Part shown: positions 37,428 to 48,868 of the stretch, in pieces | Layout: each line of letters opens with the position of its first letter | How positions within the stretch are numbered: position 1 is the first letter of the stretch | Assembly: GCA_026984215.1 (NCBI GenBank) | Contig: JALSSO010000045.1 | Span: forward strand, 24,001 to 73,089 | Direction: 5' to 3' | DNA: 49,089 bases | From: Gammaproteobacteria bacterium | GTDB taxonomy: Bacteria > Pseudomonadota > Gammaproteobacteria > JAJDOJ01 | Position numbers and translations under genes: made by a program | The notes under the pieces: generated by a model | Seen by the model: only the letters and a program-made list of their open reading frames with translations | Databases searched by the model: none | What the model was told of the DNA's origin: nothing

Positions 37428-38020
37428 TGATCCGCGTCCTCGCTCTGTGCCTGCTGGTATTCACCCAATTCGTCCATGCTCGGGCGGAGACTCCGGAACA
37501 GATCGTGGTCCGGGTGACCGACCAGGTGTTCGCCGCGATCCGTGGGCACGAAGCCGAGCTGCGCCAGCATCCGGACAAGCTCTACGCGTTGATCCAGTCC
37601 GTCGTCGTGCCGGTGGTGGATCTGGAGACCTTCTCCAAACTGGTCCTCAAGCGCCACTGGCGCACGGCCACCCCGGATCAGCGCCGCCGCTTCGTGGCCG
37701 CCTTCAAACGCCGCCTCGTGCGAACGTACGGTTCGTATCTCGTGGACTACGCGCAGACCCGCGTGCGTCTGCTCCCCGCTCGCCCCACTACGAATCCGAG
37801 GCGGCGGGTGGTGCGCACCCGAATCGAGGTGCCCGGCGAGCAGCCCATGCACGTGGATTACTATTTCCACGAGAAAAACGGCCGGTGGTTGGTCTACGAC
37901 GTGGTCGTCGACGGCACCAGCCTGGTGTTGCTGTTCCGCGACGACATCGGACAGAAGGTCGCCGCGAAGGGCCTGGAAGCCGTGATCCGGGACTTGGAGC
38001 AGGCCGAGGGCGGGTCATAG
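37424..38020 (+). CDS. mlaC: Periplasmic phospholipid-binding protein MlaC
   Basis: The 198-aa precursor has a Sec signal peptide (about 1-21, ending HARA) and the MlaC/Ttg2D domain with VVPVVDLETFSKLVLKRHW, FKRRLVRTYGSYLVDY and YDVVVDGTSLVLLFRDD. It shuttles phospholipid across the periplasm between the outer-membrane MlaA complex and MlaD. Confidence 0.94.
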   Translation: MMIRVLALCLLVFTQFVHARAETPEQIVVRVTDQVFAAIRGHEAELRQHPDKLYALIQSVVVPVVDLETFSKLVLKRHWRTATPDQRRRFVAAFKRRLVRTYGSYLVDYAQTRVRLLPARPTTNPRRRVVRTRIEVPGEQPMHVDYYFHEKNGRWLVYDVVVDGTSLVLLFRDDIGQKVAAKGLEAVIRDLEQAEGGS

Positions 38021-38060
38021 CCGGGGCCGGTCGGCTGCGCCTCGCTACGGGAATCGGGCC

Positions 38061-38405
38061 ATGGAACTGTTGCGTGACGGCAAGAGCCGCTTCCGGGTCG
38101 ACGGGGACCTCACGTTCGAGACGGTTCCGGAGCTGTGGCACCAGGCACCGGCGCGGTTCGCCGGGATCACCGGCGACACGCTCACGGTGGATCTGACCGC
38201 GGTCCGGCGGGCGGACAGCGCGGGGCTCGCGCTGTTGGTGGCGTGGGTGCGGTGGGGGCGTCAGCGCGGAGTCCGGGTTCGGTTCACGCGGCCTCCCAAG
38301 TCCCTGCAAGCGCTGGCGGCCGCCGCCGGATTGCAATCTCTGCTCGGTTTCGGCGAGGCTCCCGGCGCACGGCGCAGGTCCCACGGGGAACCCGTGGTAA
38401 CCTAG
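38061..38405 (+). CDS. mlaB: STAS-domain protein MlaB
   Basis: The 114-aa protein is a single STAS domain with FRVDGDLTFETVPELW and the nucleotide-/helix-proximal DLTAVRRADSAGLALLVAW. MlaB binds MlaF and stabilises the ABC complex. It is the last mla gene, 40 bp after mlaC. No ibaG/bolA-like gene follows, unlike E. coli. Confidence 0.88.
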   Translation: MELLRDGKSRFRVDGDLTFETVPELWHQAPARFAGITGDTLTVDLTAVRRADSAGLALLVAWVRWGRQRGVRVRFTRPPKSLQALAAAAGLQSLLGFGEAPGARRRSHGEPVVT

Positions 38406-40383
<1,978 letters not shown>

Positions 40384-40387
<4 letters not shown>

Positions 40388-41463
40388 AATACAGAACCGA
40401 CGACCTGCGGATACGGGAGATCCGGGAAGTCAGCCCGCCCGAGCAGGTCCACAGCGAGTTTCCCATCACCGAGCAGGCGGCCGAGACGGTGTTCCGTGCG
40501 CGACAGGCCATCCACGATGTGCTCTGCGGCCGGGACGATCGCCTGGTGGTGATCGTCGGGCCGTGCTCCATCCACGATCCGCAGGCGGCTCGCGACTATG
40601 GCCGGCGTCTCCTGCGGCTGCGCCGGGAGCTGGCCGGCGAGCTGGAGATCGTCATGCGGGTCTACTTCGAGAAGCCGCGCACCACCGTGGGCTGGAAGGG
40701 GCTCATCAACGACCCGGACCTGGACGGCAGCTTCAACATCAACAAGGGGTTGCGCCTGGCACGGGGCCTGTTGCTGGACCTGAATCAGTCCGGACTGCCG
40801 GCGGCCACCGAGTACCTCGACCTGATCAGCCCCCAGTACGTGGCCGATCTGGTGGCCTGGGGCGCCATCGGGGCGCGCACCACCGAGAGCCAGGTGCATC
40901 GGGAGCTCGCCTCGGGCCTGTCCTGCCCCGTGGGGTTCAAGAACGGCACCGACGGCGACCTGCAGATCGCCATCGACGCCATCCGCTCCGCCGCCCAGCC
41001 ACATCATTTCCTCTCGCTCACCAAGGCGGGGCGCTCGGCCATCTTCTCCACCACGGGCAACGACGACTGTCACGTGATTCTGCGCGGGGGCAAGACGCCC
41101 AACTACGATGCCCGCAGCGTGGACGAGGCGTGCCGCCGGTTGGAGACGGCCGGGATGCGCCCCCAGGTGATGATCGATTGCAGCCACGCCAACAGCCGCA
41201 AGCAGCACGAACGGCAGTTGGACGTGGCGCGCGACGTGGCGGGCCAGATCGCCGCCGGCGAGCGCCGCATCCTCGGGGTGATGATCGAGAGTCATCTGGT
41301 GGCCGGCCGCCAGGACGCCGCGCCCGGAAAACCCCTGGTCTACGGGCAGAGCATCACCGACGCCTGCATCGGATGGGACGATACCGATCCGATCCTGCGC
41401 TCGCTGGCCGCCGCCGTGCGCGCCCGCCGCGAGGCGGTTCACGGCCGGGCCGCGGCCGGGTAG
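40384..41463 (+). CDS. 3-deoxy-7-phosphoheptulonate (DAHP) synthase, class I AroFGH type
   Basis: This enzyme condenses PEP and erythrose 4-phosphate as the first step of aromatic amino acid synthesis. The 359-aa product matches the metal-dependent E. coli AroF/G/H group: [69 protein letters not shown] and ESHLVAGRQ. The isozyme (Phe-, Tyr- or Trp-sensitive) cannot be told. It overlaps hisG by 4 nt, so it is inserted within the his gene run. Confidence 0.96.
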
Positions 41464-41575
41464 TCGTCGGCGCGGTGCGCTCCGCGGGGGCCGGGGGATG
41501 GCCGCATCGTCCTGCCCCGGCCCCACGAGCCGTGCGCCGCGCCGGCGCCCACATCCAAGCAGCCGAGATAGCGAC

Positions 41576-42895
41576 GTGACCGATTCCCTGCAGATCCGAC
41601 GCCTGTCCACGACCGATGCCGGATTCGAGGCGGCCCTGGAGGCCCTGCTGGCTCACGACGCCGGTGCCGATCCGGCCGTCGTGAGCGCGGTGCAGGAGAT
41701 CCTGGACCGCGTGCGTGTCGAGGGCGATGCCGCCGTGCTGGACTACACGCGGCGCTTCGACCGTGTGCAGGCCGACTCGATGGCCGCCTTGGAACTCGCC
41801 CCCGAGCGTCTGGCCTCGGCTCGGCAGGCCATCGCCGCCGACCGACGCGACGCCCTGGAGACGGCGGCGGCGCGCATCACCCGCTATGCCGAGCGCCAGC
41901 GGCTCGCGTCCTGGTCCTATACCGAGCCCGACGGCACCGTGCTCGGCCAGCGGGTCACCGCCCTGGACCGGGTGGGCCTCTACGTGCCCGGAGGCAAGGC
42001 CGCCTATCCCTCCTCGGTGCTCATGAACGCAGTGCCGGCCAAGGTGGCCGGCGTCTCCGAGGTGATCATGGTGGTGCCCGCGCCCGGCGGCGAGCTCAAC
42101 GAGCTGGTGCTGGCCGCGGCTGCGGTGGCGGGGGTGGACCGGGTGTTCACCATCGGCGGTGCACAGGCGGTGGCGGCCCTGGCCTTCGGTACGCAGACCA
42201 TCCCGGCGGTGGACAAGATCGTGGGGCCCGGCAACATCTATGTCGCCACGGCCAAACGGCTGGTCTTCGGCACCGTGGGGATCGACATGGTCGCGGGACC
42301 CTCGGAGATCCTGGTGATCTGCGACGGGCGCACGCCGCCCGAATGGATTGCCGCCGATTTGTTCTCCCAGGCCGAGCACGACGAGGACGCCCAGGCCATC
42401 CTGCTCTGTCCGGACGGGGCCTTTCTGGATGCCGTGGTCGCGGCCATGGAGCGGTTGCTCGAGGAGATGCCCCGGGCGGACATCATCCGTGCCTCGCTGG
42501 CCGCGCGTGGCGCGCTGGTCCAGGTTCGGGACCTGGACGAGGCGGCGGCCCTCGCCAACCGCATCGCGCCGGAGCACCTGGAGCTGTCGGTGGCCGAACC
42601 CGAGGCGCTGGCCGAGAAGATCCGCCACGCGGGCGCCATTTTCCTGGGCCGTTACACCGCCGAGTCCCTGGGCGACTATTGCGCGGGCCCCAACCACGTG
42701 TTGCCCACGGCGCGCACCGCCCGGTTCTCCTCGCCACTGGGGGTCTACGATTTTCAGAAACGGACCAGCCTCATCGGCTGTTCGGCCGAGGGTGCGGCCA
42801 AGCTGGGGCGCATCGCATCGGTGCTGGCGCGCGGCGAGGGGCTGGTGGCCCATGCCGTCTCGGCCGAGCTGCGCATCCCCGGGGACGAAGGATGA
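41576..42895 (+). CDS. hisD: Histidinol dehydrogenase
   Basis: HisD oxidises L-histidinol to histidine in two NAD-dependent steps and needs zinc. The 439-aa product has [32 protein letters not shown], the zinc-binding [11 protein letters not shown] and the late His motif APEHLEL, plus GPNHVLPT. The GTG start at 41576 gives the usual length; a 112-bp gap separates it from the DAHP synthase gene. It overlaps hisC as ATGA. Confidence 0.96.
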   Translation: MTDSLQIRRLSTTDAGFEAALEALLAHDAGADPAVVSAVQEILDRVRVEGDAAVLDYTRRFDRVQADSMAALELAPERLASARQAIAADRRDALETAAARITRYAERQRLASWSYTEPDGTVLGQRVTALDRVGLYVPGGKAAYPSSVLMNAVPAKVAGVSEVIMVVPAPGGELNELVLAAAAVAGVDRVFTIGGAQAVAALAFGTQTIPAVDKIVGPGNIYVATAKRLVFGTVGIDMVAGPSEILVICDGRTPPEWIAADLFSQAEHDEDAQAILLCPDGAFLDAVVAAMERLLEEMPRADIIRASLAARGALVQVRDLDEAAALANRIAPEHLELSVAEPEALAEKIRHAGAIFLGRYTAESLGDYCAGPNHVLPTARTARFSSPLGVYDFQKRTSLIGCSAEGAAKLGRIASVLARGEGLVAHAVSAELRIPGDEG

Positions 42896-43974
42896 GCGCG
42901 AGGGAGTGGGTGCGCCCCGAGGTGCGGGCGCTGACGGCTTACCACGTGCCCGACCCGGGCGATGCCATCAAGCTGGACGCCATGGAAAATCCTTACCGGC
43001 TCCCGCCGGAGCTGGTGGACGCCTGGCTGGAGCGGCTGCGCGAGGTGCCGCTCAACCGGTACCCGGACCCGGCCGCGCGGCAGCTGCGCGAACGGCTGCG
43101 GCGTTGGCTCCAGCTGCGCCCGGAAGTGGAGGTGATCCTCGGCAACGGCTCCGATGAATTGATCCAGATCTTCCTGCTGGCGCTGGCCGCCCGGGACCGC
43201 GTGGTGTTGGCCCCGGAGCCGACCTTCGTCATGTACCGGATGATCGCGCAGTTCACCGGTATGCGTTACCTGGGCGTGCCATTGCGTGGCGGGGATTTCG
43301 GCCTGGACCTGGACACCATGCTCGCGGCCATCGAGACCGAACGGCCCGCGGCGGTCTTTTTGGCCTGGCCCAACAACCCCACGGGCAACCGCTGGCCGCG
43401 CGAGCAAGTGGAACGGCTGATCGAGGCCGCCCCGGCCCTGGTGGTGGTGGACGAGGCCTACGCCCCGTTTGCGGACGACAGCCTGCTCGACGCCGTGGGC
43501 CGGTGGGACAACCTGGTGGTCATGCGCACCTTTTCCAAGCAGGGCCTGGCCGGGTTGCGCCTGGGCTATGCGGTAGGCCCGCGGGACTGGATTCGGGAGT
43601 TCGACAAGCTGCGCTTGCCCTACAACATCAACGCGCTCACCCAGGCCAGCGCCGCCTTCGCCCTGGAGCACATGGCGGTCTTCGAGGAGCAGGCCGCGCG
43701 CATCCGCGCCGAGCGGGCCCGCCTGTCCACGGCGCTGGGAGCGATGGAGGGGGTCGAGCCGTTTGCCAGCGAGACCAATTTCATCCTGTTCCGGGTGCCG
43801 GCGGGCCAGGGCCGTGCGGTATTCGAGGGTCTGCTCGCCCGGGGCGTGCTCATCAAGGACCTGAGCAACCAGCCGGGTCTGGACGACTGCCTGCGGGTGA
43901 CGGTGGGCACGCCACGGGAAAACACGGCGTTCCTCCAGGCCCTGCGCGAGACTCTGGCGGCCGAACGCGCCTAG
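42892..43974 (+). CDS. hisC: Histidinol-phosphate aminotransferase
   Basis: The 360-aa PLP enzyme converts imidazole acetol-phosphate to histidinol phosphate. It shows [43 protein letters not shown] and the PLP lysine in [15 protein letters not shown]. It is the last gene of the mla-murA-his run. Its stop codon overlaps the stop of the convergent ParA-like gene within the palindrome CTAG. Confidence 0.95.
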   Translation: MSAREWVRPEVRALTAYHVPDPGDAIKLDAMENPYRLPPELVDAWLERLREVPLNRYPDPAARQLRERLRRWLQLRPEVEVILGNGSDELIQIFLLALAARDRVVLAPEPTFVMYRMIAQFTGMRYLGVPLRGGDFGLDLDTMLAAIETERPAAVFLAWPNNPTGNRWPREQVERLIEAAPALVVVDEAYAPFADDSLLDAVGRWDNLVVMRTFSKQGLAGLRLGYAVGPRDWIREFDKLRLPYNINALTQASAAFALEHMAVFEEQAARIRAERARLSTALGAMEGVEPFASETNFILFRVPAGQGRAVFEGLLARGVLIKDLSNQPGLDDCLRVTVGTPRENTAFLQALRETLAAERA

Positions 43975-44720
43975 CCCGCGGGCTGGCCCATCACCGCGCG
44001 CAACAGCCTGCGGTAGGCATCGGTCACCGGCGAACGCGGGGCGAACTCGCACACCGGCGCACGGCGCGTGCCCATGCGTTCGACCTCGGCCGAGTAGGGG
44101 ATCTCGATGGGCAGGATCTCCGGGATCTCGTGGCTGAGCGTGTCCACCAGGGCGCGGTGCATCCCGCGGCGGCGGTCCACCATGGAGAAGAACGGACGAC
44201 ACGGCAGGCGCCGTGGCCCGTGGACAGAGAGGTGGTCCTGGAGCTGGTGGTAGGTGCGCACCGACAGCGTGGTGGGAATCAACGGCACCACCAGGGCGTC
44301 CACGGCGTGGAACACCGACTCGGAAGTCAGGGTGATGCCGGGCGCGCAGTCCAGCAGGATCAGATCGTAGTCCCGCGCGACGGGTTTGAGCAGCTTGCGG
44401 ATGCGCGTGTGTGGTTTGCGCACTCCTGCGAGATCCAGGTCCAGGTTGCGATAGGAAAAGTCGGCGGGGATCAGGTCGAGCCCGCCGTAATCGGTCCCTT
44501 TGATGACCTCGTCCAGCGCCCGTTTGCGCAAGACGAGCTTGCGCGCCCCGCCCTTCACCTTGGGGCGTACCCGATAGTAGAACGAGGTGGCGCCTTGAGG
44601 ATCCAGGTCCCAGAGCAGGGTCCGGTACCCTTCGGCGGCGGCCAGAAAGGCGAGATTCACGGCGGTGGCCGTCTTTCCCACGCCGCCTTTGATCTGATAC
44701 AGGGCGAGGACCCGGCTCAT
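43971..44720 (-). CDS. ParA-family ATPase
   Basis: The 249-aa protein is a deviant Walker-type ATPase with ALYQIKGGVGKTATAVNLA (Walker A), LLWDLDPQG (Walker A') and LLDCAPGIT (Walker B). Such proteins form gradients on the nucleoid that position plasmids, chromosomes, carboxysomes or other cargo. No ParB gene or parS-like site is adjacent. Its ATG overlaps the stop of the CHAD-domain gene (ATGA), so the two are translationally coupled. A role in positioning polyphosphate granules is my hypothesis. Confidence 0.9.
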   Translation of the reverse strand: MSRVLALYQIKGGVGKTATAVNLAFLAAAEGYRTLLWDLDPQGATSFYYRVRPKVKGGARKLVLRKRALDEVIKGTDYGGLDLIPADFSYRNLDLDLAGVRKPHTRIRKLLKPVARDYDLILLDCAPGITLTSESVFHAVDALVVPLIPTTLSVRTYHQLQDHLSVHGPRRLPCRPFFSMVDRRRGMHRALVDTLSHEIPEILPIEIPYSAEVERMGTRRAPVCEFAPRSPVTDAYRRLLRAVMGQPAG

Positions 44721-46279
44721 GCGCGGCCGTCCTCTTTGAAAAGGGCGCGAAAGCGTTTGCGAACGGGTTTGCTGTCGAATGCCGCGAAGCGGTCGGCGAA
44801 TTCCTGGCGGACCTGGCGGGCACGCCGTTGGAAGGATTCGATGAGGGCCTCGATGGCCCTGTCGGTGAGCGCCGGATCGGGGGCCGTCTCGCACAGGCGC
44901 TCCCGGAAGGTGCCCAGCGCCGCGGCGTGCACGGCCAGATCCTGGTACTCGCCGAGGTTGTCCTGCAGATGTTTCAGGTCCCGGATCGAGGCCTGCAAGG
45001 GCTCGGCGGGATAGAGGCTGGCGAACGCCTCCAGCAAATAGCGCAACTTCTTGCAGGTCTTGCGCAGCTCGTGCAGGTCCTCTGGCGGGCTGGCGTCATC
45101 GATGGTCCGCCCTTGCCCGAGCACGCGCCGGAAGACCTTCCAGATGCGGCGGCTGGCGACCTCGGTCACCGGCCGGGCGGCATTCTTCAGTGGCGTGTAG
45201 GCGGGGGGCGGGGCCTCCAGGAAGAACCGCCAGGCCTGCATGAAGCTCCGATAACGGCGGCTGGAGAGCGCCCGCGCCAGTGCCGCATGCGCCTTGCGTT
45301 TCTCCTCCACGAGCAGGGCGTGGAGCGGCATCAGGCCCGGGCGCAGGTCGGCCGGGATGGACTCGCGGTAGCCGTCGAACTCCAACAGGTAGACGTCCAT
45401 GTCGCGCACGGGGGAAGTGAGTCCCGAGATCCAGCGCAGCTCGGCGGCGAAGCGGGCCACCTCTTCGTCGGGGAGGACCTTTTTGACCTGGGAGAGCAGG
45501 CTGCGCGTGCGGCGCCAGGAAACGCGGTAGTCGTGAAGGAACTCCGGATCCAGGTCCTCGCGTACCCCCGGCTCGTTGCGCTCCACCAGATCCAGGAGAT
45601 GGAGCAGGATCTTCTTCAGCGCCCGATCGGCCCGGTCCAAGGGGTTCAGCCGCACCGCCAGTTTATTGCTGTAGTCGCCGGGCGCGCGTCCGAGCGTGGC
45701 CAGGGCCAGGCCGAGGGGGTCCGTCGCGGCCCACTGCGCCTGGAACTCGGCGCGCAACCGCTGGATCGCCCCGCGCAGCGCCCGGTCGTAGCCCCGTATC
45801 GGCAGGGGCTGGATGAGCCGCTGGGGCGGGTGACCGGCTACCGCCTCGTCGCGCAGCTCCAGGCGCAACACCGTCTTGTCCTCGGGACCCAGCACCCTGA
45901 GCAGAGCCCGCCGGCCGCGGGACTCGGCCACCGGGAGCAGGACACGGGGCGCCGTCATCCGCCGCAGCCGAGCCCGCAGCCCGGCCTGGGGCAGGTCGTC
46001 TGGCCAGCGGGGCGGCTTCACGCCACCCACCTCCACCTCCACGCGGCAGCCACCGATCCGACGCAGACGCAGGTCGCCGCAGCCATCCCCGCCCAGCCAC
46101 TCCAGCACGAACCCCTTGCGCCACAATCGCCAGTCGAAGGTGTCCAGCCAGACGACGCGGTGCCGCGCGCTGTGCACCACCTCCGCCCCCAGTGCCTGCC
46201 GTACGGCCTCCGTCCAGTCGGGGAACGTGGGACCAGGCGGCGCTGCCAGGACACACCGCTCGAATGTGACTTCTGACAC
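44717..46279 (-). CDS. CYTH-like/CHAD-domain protein (probable polyphosphate binding)
   Basis: The 520-aa product has a divergent N-terminal CYTH-like region (about 1-200, rich in paired Glu and Arg strands). A C-terminal CHAD domain (about 215-510) follows with the helical, His- and Arg-rich repeats FLHDYRVSWRRTRSLL, DLHELRKTCKKLRYLL and LKHLQDNLGEYQDL. CHAD domains bind polyphosphate and locate to its granules. GTG 46279 is preferred; a TTG at 46333 would overlap the gnd stop but is poorly placed against its ribosome binding site. It is sandwiched between gnd and the ParA-like gene on one strand. Confidence 0.83.
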   Translation of the reverse strand: MSEVTFERCVLAAPPGPTFPDWTEAVRQALGAEVVHSARHRVVWLDTFDWRLWRKGFVLEWLGGDGCGDLRLRRIGGCRVEVEVGGVKPPRWPDDLPQAGLRARLRRMTAPRVLLPVAESRGRRALLRVLGPEDKTVLRLELRDEAVAGHPPQRLIQPLPIRGYDRALRGAIQRLRAEFQAQWAATDPLGLALATLGRAPGDYSNKLAVRLNPLDRADRALKKILLHLLDLVERNEPGVREDLDPEFLHDYRVSWRRTRSLLSQVKKVLPDEEVARFAAELRWISGLTSPVRDMDVYLLEFDGYRESIPADLRPGLMPLHALLVEEKRKAHAALARALSSRRYRSFMQAWRFFLEAPPPAYTPLKNAARPVTEVASRRIWKVFRRVLGQGRTIDDASPPEDLHELRKTCKKLRYLLEAFASLYPAEPLQASIRDLKHLQDNLGEYQDLAVHAAALGTFRERLCETAPDPALTDRAIEALIESFQRRARQVRQEFADRFAAFDSKPVRKRFRALFKEDGRA

Positions 46280-46329
46280 GGGACGGGGCCTATCCGGGAG
46301 GCGAGGCGGCGTTGCAATGGGTCGCGACT

Positions 46330-47343
46330 TCAATCCTTTTTCTCATGGTGGCCGCCGAACTCGTAGCGCATGGCCGAAAGGATTTGGTTGGCGAAGGCGT
46401 CCTCACCGCGCGAGGTGAAACGACTATAGAGGGCCGCGGTCAGCACCGGCGCGGGCGTGCCGGTCTCGATGGCTGCCTGACACGTCCAGCGCCCCTCTCC
46501 CGAGTCCGATACCCGCCCGGTGAAGTCGGACAGATCCGGCTGACGATACAGGGCCGCAGCCGTGAGATCCAGCAGCCAGGATGGGATCACGCTGCCCCGT
46601 CGCCACAACTCGGCGATCTCCTTGAGGTCGAAATCGAAGCGGTAAGCCTCGGCGTCGGCCAGGGGGGCGGTCTCCGCGTCGGTGGCTGCTCTGGCCTTGC
46701 CCACCCCGGCATGGCGTAGCAGGTTGAAGCCCTCGGCGTAGGCGGCCATGAGCCCATACTCGATGCCGTTGTGCACCATCTTCACGAAGTGCCCCGCGCC
46801 GTTGGGCCCGCAGTGCAGCCAGCCTTCCTCGGCAGGGGCGGGTTCGCCCGTGCGGCCCCGCGTGCGCGGAATGTCGCCCAGGCCCGGCGCCAGGGCCCGG
46901 AACAGGGGCGCCATCGCGTCGATCACCGCGCGCTCGCCCCCGATCATGAGGCAATAGCCCCGCTCCAGCCCCCATACGCCGCCGCTGGTGCCGCAGTCCA
47001 CGTAGTGGATACCCGCCTTGGCCAGTGCTTGGGCTCGGCGGATGTCGTCTTTGAAGAAGGAGTTGCCCCCGTCGATGACCACGTCGCCTGCTTCCAGCAG
47101 GGGCACCAGCCGTTCCAGGACGTCGTCGACCACGGCCGCCGGGACCATGAGCCAGCACCGCCGGGGGCGCTCCAGTTTGGCCACCCATTCCCGCAGGGAG
47201 TAGGCTCCCACGGCACCTTCAGCCTCCAGGGCGTGGATGGGCTCGGGACTGCGGTTGTGCACCACACACTCGTGACCGGCACGCATCCAGCGCCGAGCCA
47301 TGTTGGCGCCCATGCGCCCCAGACCCAACAGACCGATTTGCAT
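46330..47343 (-). CDS. gnd: 6-phosphogluconate dehydrogenase (decarboxylating), short type
   Basis: The 337-aa enzyme oxidises 6-phosphogluconate to ribulose 5-phosphate and CO2. It begins [19 protein letters not shown] (NAD(P) site), then [44 protein letters not shown] with the catalytic Lys, and SDSGEGRWT. At about 330 residues it belongs to the short, usually NAD-preferring, group rather than the 470-aa E. coli type. It heads a minus-strand operon with the CHAD and ParA genes, and the isomerase gene at the window end lies upstream. Confidence 0.93.
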   Translation of the reverse strand: MQIGLLGLGRMGANMARRWMRAGHECVVHNRSPEPIHALEAEGAVGAYSLREWVAKLERPRRCWLMVPAAVVDDVLERLVPLLEAGDVVIDGGNSFFKDDIRRAQALAKAGIHYVDCGTSGGVWGLERGYCLMIGGERAVIDAMAPLFRALAPGLGDIPRTRGRTGEPAPAEEGWLHCGPNGAGHFVKMVHNGIEYGLMAAYAEGFNLLRHAGVGKARAATDAETAPLADAEAYRFDFDLKEIAELWRRGSVIPSWLLDLTAAALYRQPDLSDFTGRVSDSGEGRWTCQAAIETGTPAPVLTAALYSRFTSRGEDAFANQILSAMRYEFGGHHEKKD

Positions 47344-47852
47344 CGGCAGCCCCCCGATTGATCATTGAGATACCGTCCCAGGACATCCCGCATGTCCCGG
47401 ACAGGGGCAGGGTACGCGCAGCAGTGGTGCGGCGCAACGGTTGGTCATGATCCAGAGACATGCGAGGGTGTGGACGGACACCCCAATCTTGAGGCCGATG
47501 CGAAACCGTTGCTGGATCAAGCATGGGTCGAACGGGAGCGAACCCGGCGGCCGAAAGCGAGCGAGGGCGCCATCCGTGGTCATCGCCGTGGCCTCTGTGT
47601 AGTGGCTTTCTTCCATCGCCGATGCGGGACGCTCGAGACGAGAGCGAGCGGATGGTGGTACGTGGCTTCATCCCAATCACCACCAAGGACGTCAGAGGAC
47701 GATTGGAGCTGCTGGCGGGCGGCAACTGGCATGACAGATTGGTAAAAGCGACACGTGATTTTGAAATTCCCTTTTTGCAGAAAGAGTGCCTTTCCGGGGA
47801 TTGGTGTGAGAAATTCTGGAACGGCGTGTGTATTTTCTGGTTGTCCCGCTTA
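47344..47852. other. Intergenic region upstream of gnd, edge of an AT-rich island
   Basis: I see no convincing gene in these 509 bp. A GGACAT/ATGTCC inverted repeat lies near 47383-47399. Base composition changes from GC-rich to AT-rich near 47740, marking the start of the sulfotransferase segment. Open frames here (for example 47362-47616 minus) resemble no known family. Confidence 0.5.
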
Positions 47853-48458
47853 TTAAAAGCGATACCCGAACATTTCTATATCCCGCTTGAACCAGTTGTG
47901 TACAATCTCAATTGTCTCGTCGTTGTAGTAGTCTCTATAGCTGCCGTGTCGAGATTTTTTCACGTGCGGTAGTGAGACACTTACCCCTACCTTATTCAAT
48001 GCCTTGTTGAGTTCACTTTCAAGGCGTTCAAAATGTACTATCTCATCTACGAGAATGTTTCCTTTTTGATCTTCGATCCACTTTATTTGCGGCATGAACA
48101 TCCTGGGCTTGTCGTAATACAGAGGGTCATTGTCCCCGTATGCTAGCTTTACCCATTGGTTAAACTCTATGGGATTGTCTCGCAAGGAGGGGTGGTTTCT
48201 TTGAACGCGATAATGGTAATGTGATACGACTTTGTCCCAGGGATTCCTAACGACAGTAAAAGTCAGCTTGCTATCCCACCTGGCTCTCCCTATTTCTTTG
48301 ATTTTTTCCAGTGCGGTCTTGTGTTCCAAAGGGAGCTTTAAGGCTTTTTCGATGCTGCTTCCTCCGGTCTTGTTGATATGGATAAAGATGAATCTGTCCA
48401 AATATTTGTTTTTGTATAGCAGAATTATTTTTTTTCCCTTCCGTAATGCTCGCCTCAT
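47853..48458 (-). CDS. Sulfotransferase family 2-like protein, AT-rich (probable transfer)
   Basis: The 201-aa product has the PAPS-binding 5'-PSB loop FIHINKTGGSSIEKAL and the 3'-PB motif VRNPWDKVVSHYHYR, the two signatures of the Sulfotransfer_2 (carbohydrate sulfotransferase) family. Such enzymes move sulfate from PAPS to sugars of capsules, lipopolysaccharide or small molecules. Its codons are much richer in A/T (Lys, Asn, Ile, Tyr) than any other gene in the window. AAGGG lies about 9 nt before the ATG. The acceptor is unknown; no glycan cluster is adjacent. Confidence 0.85.
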   Translation of the reverse strand: MRRALRKGKKIILLYKNKYLDRFIFIHINKTGGSSIEKALKLPLEHKTALEKIKEIGRARWDSKLTFTVVRNPWDKVVSHYHYRVQRNHPSLRDNPIEFNQWVKLAYGDNDPLYYDKPRMFMPQIKWIEDQKGNILVDEIVHFERLESELNKALNKVGVSVSLPHVKKSRHGSYRDYYNDETIEIVHNWFKRDIEMFGYRF

Positions 48459-48868
48459 TTTGTTGTGCCCTTTTGATTTTGCGGTTGCAATGTACTTGTA
48501 AAGTGCCGGCAGGGTCCGAACTTCTTATTATGATAACAAGAGATCAGGTCGCTTGTTCCGCCTATGCTAAAAAGCCTGCATGGAGGCGTCATAGGCCAAG
48601 GTTTGTTGCAGGATGTGGAAATTATACCGAAACACGTGGCGTACGTGCAGTCTTTCGAGATGGCCGGTCCCTCAAAGTAGTTGGATAAGAGCTGTTGGGT
48701 GTGCCTGTAAAACTGCTTCACTTTCGGTCCGGTACTGGGTTGGCGTGGCCAGATTTAGTGATGCTTGAACAAGTGCATGGCACGGACCGGGTCGAAGGGG
48801 GCAAGACCGGCGGGCCGGTGTTCACCGGCAGTCGTTGTCGCTGGCGGTGTCCATGATCGCATCACCTT
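48459..48868. other. Intergenic region between the sulfotransferase and the isomerase gene
   Basis: No gene is supported in this 410-bp stretch. Its left half keeps the low GC of the sulfotransferase segment and the right half is GC-rich. An inverted repeat with 7-bp arms, GCCGGTG (48814-48820) and CACCGGC (48823-48829), may be a weak terminator for the isomerase gene. Confidence 0.45.

Noticed and set aside
47362..47616. 84-aa minus-strand open frame upstream of gnd
   Set aside because: No recognisable domain or coding pattern; treated as intergenic.
47523..47972. 149-aa plus-strand open frame before and into the sulfotransferase gene
   Set aside because: It runs antisense into the real sulfotransferase gene, has no family motifs and no good ribosome binding site.
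48455..48721. 88-aa minus-strand open frame upstream of the sulfotransferase
   Set aside because: No family similarity and it overlaps the promoter region of the sulfotransferase gene; not supported.
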